This document shows, piece after piece, positions 61,411 to 64,000 of a DNA stretch of 64,000 bases. Position numbers and translations under genes: made by a program. This DNA is from Alphaproteobacteria bacterium. GTDB lineage: Bacteria > Pseudomonadota > Alphaproteobacteria > Geminicoccales > Geminicoccaceae. Numbering within the stretch: the first letter of the stretch is position 1; each line of letters opens with the position of its first letter. Under the pieces are notes generated by a model. That model worked only from the letters and a program-made list of their open reading frames with translations. It was not told the DNA's origin and did no database searches. The stretch is taken from the NCBI GenBank assembly GCA_026990035.1, contig JALSIM010000009.1, positions 62,001-126,000 on the forward strand. Reading direction: 5' to 3'.

Positions 61411-63987
61411 ATGTCACGCTACCCCTTTCGGGCGAGTGAACGGAAATGGCAGCGTGTCTGGGAGGAGCGGCGCTGCTTCGAGGCCCGCACCGATCCCTCG
61501 CGCCCGAAATACTACGTGCTGGAGATGTTCCCCTATCCCTCCGGCCGCATTCACATGGGCCATGTGCGCAACTACACCCTCGGCGACGTGGTCGCCCGTC
61601 TGAAGCGCCGCCAGGGCTTCAACGTCCTGCACCCCATGGGCTGGGACGCCTTCGGCCTGCCGGCGGAGAACGCCGCCATCCAGAAAGGGGTCCATCCGGC
61701 GGAATGGACCTGGAACAACATCCGCGAGATGCGGGAGCAGATCCGGGCGATGGGCTGCTCCCTCGACTGGCGGCGCGAATTCGCCACCTGCGACCCGGCC
61801 TATTACAAGCACGAGCAGGCGATGTTCCTCGACATGCTGGAGCGCGGCCTGGTCTACCGCAAGGAAAGCTGGGTCAACTGGGATCCGGTGGACCGGACGG
61901 TGCTCGCCAACGAGCAGGTGATCGACGGTCGCGGCTGGCGCTCGGGCGCCCCGGTGGAGCGGCGCAAGCTCGCCCAGTGGTTCTTCCGCATCACCGCCTA
62001 CGCCGAGGAGCTGCTGGCGGCGATCGACCGCCTCGAACGCTGGCCGGAAAAGGTGCGGCTGATGCAGAAGAACTGGATCGGCCGCTCGGAGGGGGCGCGG
62101 GTGCGCTTCCCGATCGAAGGCCGCGACACCGCCGTCGAGGTCTTCACCACCCGCCCCGATACCCTGTTCGGCGCTTCCTTCATCGCCCTCGCTCCCGATC
62201 ATCCGCTGGCCCGGGAACTGGCCGGGCGGGATCCCGAACTCGCCGCCTTCGTCGCCGAATGTCTGAAGACGGGGATGTCGGAGGAGGCGATCGAGAAGGC
62301 CGAGAAGAGGGGCTACGATACCGGTCTGCGGGCGAAGCACCCCCTCGCTCCCTGGGGGGCGCCCGACGATCTGCCGGTCTATGTGGCCAATTTCGTCCTC
62401 ATGGAATACGGCACCGGCGCCATCTTCGGCTGTCCGGCGCACGATCAGCGCGATCTCGAATTCGCCCGCAGATACGATCTGCCGGTGCGGCCGGTGGTGC
62501 TGCCGCCGGGCGCCGACCCGGCGGGCTTCGCGATCGGCGAGGAGGCCTACCTCGGCGACGGCGTGCTGGTCAATTCGGCCTTCCTCGACGGGCTCGGGGT
62601 CGAGGAGGCGAAACGCAAGGTGATCGCCTGGCTGGCCGAACACGGCCTCGGCGAGCGCGAGGTGACCTACCGGCTGCGCGACTGGGGCGTGTCGCGGCAG
62701 CGCTACTGGGGCTGCCCCATCCCGGTGATCCATTGCGAGGCCTGCGGCATCGTCCCGGTCCCGCGCGAGGAGCTGCCGGTGACCCTGCCCGAGGACGTCG
62801 ATTTCTCGGAGCCCGGCAATCCCCTCGAGCGGCATCCTGGTTTTCTTCACGTCGATTGTCCGGAATGCGGCCGGGCCGCCCGGCGGGAAACCGACACCTT
62901 CGACACCTTCGTCGAAAGCTCCTGGTATTTCGCCCGCTTCTGCTCGCCCCGGGCGGAGGACGCCCCCTTCCGGCGCGAGGACGTCGACTACTGGCTGCCG
63001 GTCGATCAGTACATCGGTGGCGTCGAGCACGCGGTGCTCCATCTCCTCTATTCGCGCTTCTTCACCCGGGCGATGTCGGCCTGCGGCTATCTCGATCTCG
63101 ACGAGCCCTTCGCCGGCCTCTTCACCCAGGGCATGATCACCCATCGGACCTTCCGCGACGACACCGGCCGCTGGCTCACCCCGGAAGAGGTGACCCGCGA
63201 CGAGGCCGGCCGCTGGATCACGGTCGACGGCGGCCGGCCGGTGGAGGTCGGCCGGGTCGAGAAGATGAGCAAGTCGCGGATGAACGTGGTCGATCCCACG
63301 GCCATCATGGAGGCCTACGGGGCCGACACGGCACGTCTGTTCATGCTTTCCGACAGCCCCCCGGAGCGCGATCTCGAATGGACCGACGCCGGGATCGACG
63401 GTGCCTGGCGCTATCTCAACCGGCTCTGGCGGCTGGTCGAGGACCGGCTGGAACTGCTGCCGCCCGCCGGCGCCACCCCGCCCGAGCCGCGGAGCGCCGC
63501 CGAGCGCGAGCTCAAGCGCCGGACACACCGGACCATCGCCCGGGTGGGTGAGGAACTCGAACGGTTCCATTTCAACAAGGCGGTCGCGCTGCTGCGCGAA
63601 CTCTCCAACCACATCGAGGATTTCCGCCCGGAGGGGGAGAGCGGACGGGCCCTGCTGCGCGAGGCGCTGGAGGCGCTGGTGGGCATGCTGGAGCCGATGA
63701 TTCCCCATCTCGCCGAGGAACTCTGGGAACGGCTCGGCCATCGCCGGATCCTCGCCGAGACCCCCTGGCCCGAGGCGGATCCCGTCTGGACGGTGGCGGA
63801 GACGGTGAAGATCGCCGTCCAGGTCGATGGTCGACGCCGGGCGGAGATCGAGCTGCCACGGGGCTGCCCCGAGGAGGAGGTGCGCGCCCGCGCCCTCGAG
63901 GAGCCCCGCGTCCGGCGGTTTCTCGACGGCCGCGCGCCGCGGCGGGTGATCGTCGTGCCGGACCGCATCGTCAATGTGGTCCTCTGA
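61411..63987 (+). CDS. leuS: Leucyl-tRNA synthetase
   Basis: This is an 858-residue class Ia synthetase, complete in the window. The HIGH-type signature is [19 protein letters not shown] and the KMSKS loop is [12 protein letters not shown]. The CP1 editing domain includes [13 protein letters not shown] with the conserved Thr and Asp. A zinc-like CEACG...CPECG cluster and the C-terminal domain ending IVNVVL follow. GAGG lies about 10 nt before the ATG. The DUF3576 lipoprotein gene is its usual upstream neighbour, 78 bp away. Confidence 0.98.
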   Translation: MSRYPFRASERKWQRVWEERRCFEARTDPSRPKYYVLEMFPYPSGRIHMGHVRNYTLGDVVARLKRRQGFNVLHPMGWDAFGLPAENAAIQKGVHPAEWTWNNIREMREQIRAMGCSLDWRREFATCDPAYYKHEQAMFLDMLERGLVYRKESWVNWDPVDRTVLANEQVIDGRGWRSGAPVERRKLAQWFFRITAYAEELLAAIDRLERWPEKVRLMQKNWIGRSEGARVRFPIEGRDTAVEVFTTRPDTLFGASFIALAPDHPLARELAGRDPELAAFVAECLKTGMSEEAIEKAEKRGYDTGLRAKHPLAPWGAPDDLPVYVANFVLMEYGTGAIFGCPAHDQRDLEFARRYDLPVRPVVLPPGADPAGFAIGEEAYLGDGVLVNSAFLDGLGVEEAKRKVIAWLAEHGLGEREVTYRLRDWGVSRQRYWGCPIPVIHCEACGIVPVPREELPVTLPEDVDFSEPGNPLERHPGFLHVDCPECGRAARRETDTFDTFVESSWYFARFCSPRAEDAPFRREDVDYWLPVDQYIGGVEHAVLHLLYSRFFTRAMSACGYLDLDEPFAGLFTQGMITHRTFRDDTGRWLTPEEVTRDEAGRWITVDGGRPVEVGRVEKMSKSRMNVVDPTAIMEAYGADTARLFMLSDSPPERDLEWTDAGIDGAWRYLNRLWRLVEDRLELLPPAGATPPEPRSAAERELKRRTHRTIARVGEELERFHFNKAVALLRELSNHIEDFRPEGESGRALLREALEALVGMLEPMIPHLAEELWERLGHRRILAETPWPEADPVWTVAETVKIAVQVDGRRRAEIELPRGCPEEEVRARALEEPRVRRFLDGRAPRRVIVVPDRIVNVVL

Positions 63988-64000
63988 GGACGGCAGCCGC

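Overview
The window is about 64 kb of very GC-rich DNA with almost continuous coding capacity and frequent GTG/TTG starts. The protein families and gene order point to an alphaproteobacterium, possibly Rhodospirillales-like; the order itself cannot be fixed from the sequence alone. The strongest pointers are the hemE/rho/mnmE/mnmG/rsmG/parA/parB block with two perfect parS sites, the DUF3576-leuS pair, the SUV3-type helicase next to an S4-domain protein, and a ppsR (DUF299) gene divergent from hemE. No rRNA, tRNA, CRISPR array, prophage or insertion sequence was seen.

Layout. 1-7.7 kb: the end of a crotonase gene, a leftward PadR-regulated RND efflux operon, an anchored alpha/beta hydrolase and a short-chain dehydrogenase. 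7.7-11.3 kb: a signalling cluster made of a diguanylate cyclase, a REC-GGDEF-degenerate EAL protein and a stand-alone receiver. 11.2-20.3 kb: cell-envelope and housekeeping genes (LpoA-like lipoprotein, rsmI, yraN, mutY, DUF721/DciA-like, a Sel1-repeat lipoprotein, a secreted esterase, TrkH, a secreted nuclease and a cupin). 20.3-20.8 kb: a roughly 490-bp non-coding block full of perfect palindromes behind a good leftward promoter. This is the least explained part of the window. 20.8-25.5 kb: an amidohydrolase, a small unknown protein and an acetoin dehydrogenase operon, acoABC.

25.5-40.4 kb is the replication and partition neighbourhood. ppsR and hemE diverge from a 372-bp intergenic region that I propose as the chromosome origin, because hemE and the RP001/DUF299 homologue flank the origin in Caulobacter and Rickettsia. 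The rightward genes hemE, hemJ, rho, mnmE, mnmG, rsmG, parA and parB run away from it. One parS lies between mnmE and mnmG and one lies inside rsmG.

40.4-53.7 kb: an acyl-CoA synthetase, an M3 oligopeptidase translationally coupled to a UbiB/ABC1 kinase, malonyl-CoA decarboxylase, a SixA-Nudix pair divergent from a ppk1-ppx polyphosphate operon, and htpG with a heat-shock-type promoter. 53.8-64 kb: an SUV3-like helicase with an S4 protein, the YggS PLP protein, a JmjC-type oxygenase, a porin, a secreted unknown protein, a DUF3576 lipoprotein and leucyl-tRNA synthetase. Many neighbours overlap by four bases (ATGA, GTGA or TTGA), which indicates translational coupling. Several convergent pairs overlap at their 3' ends.
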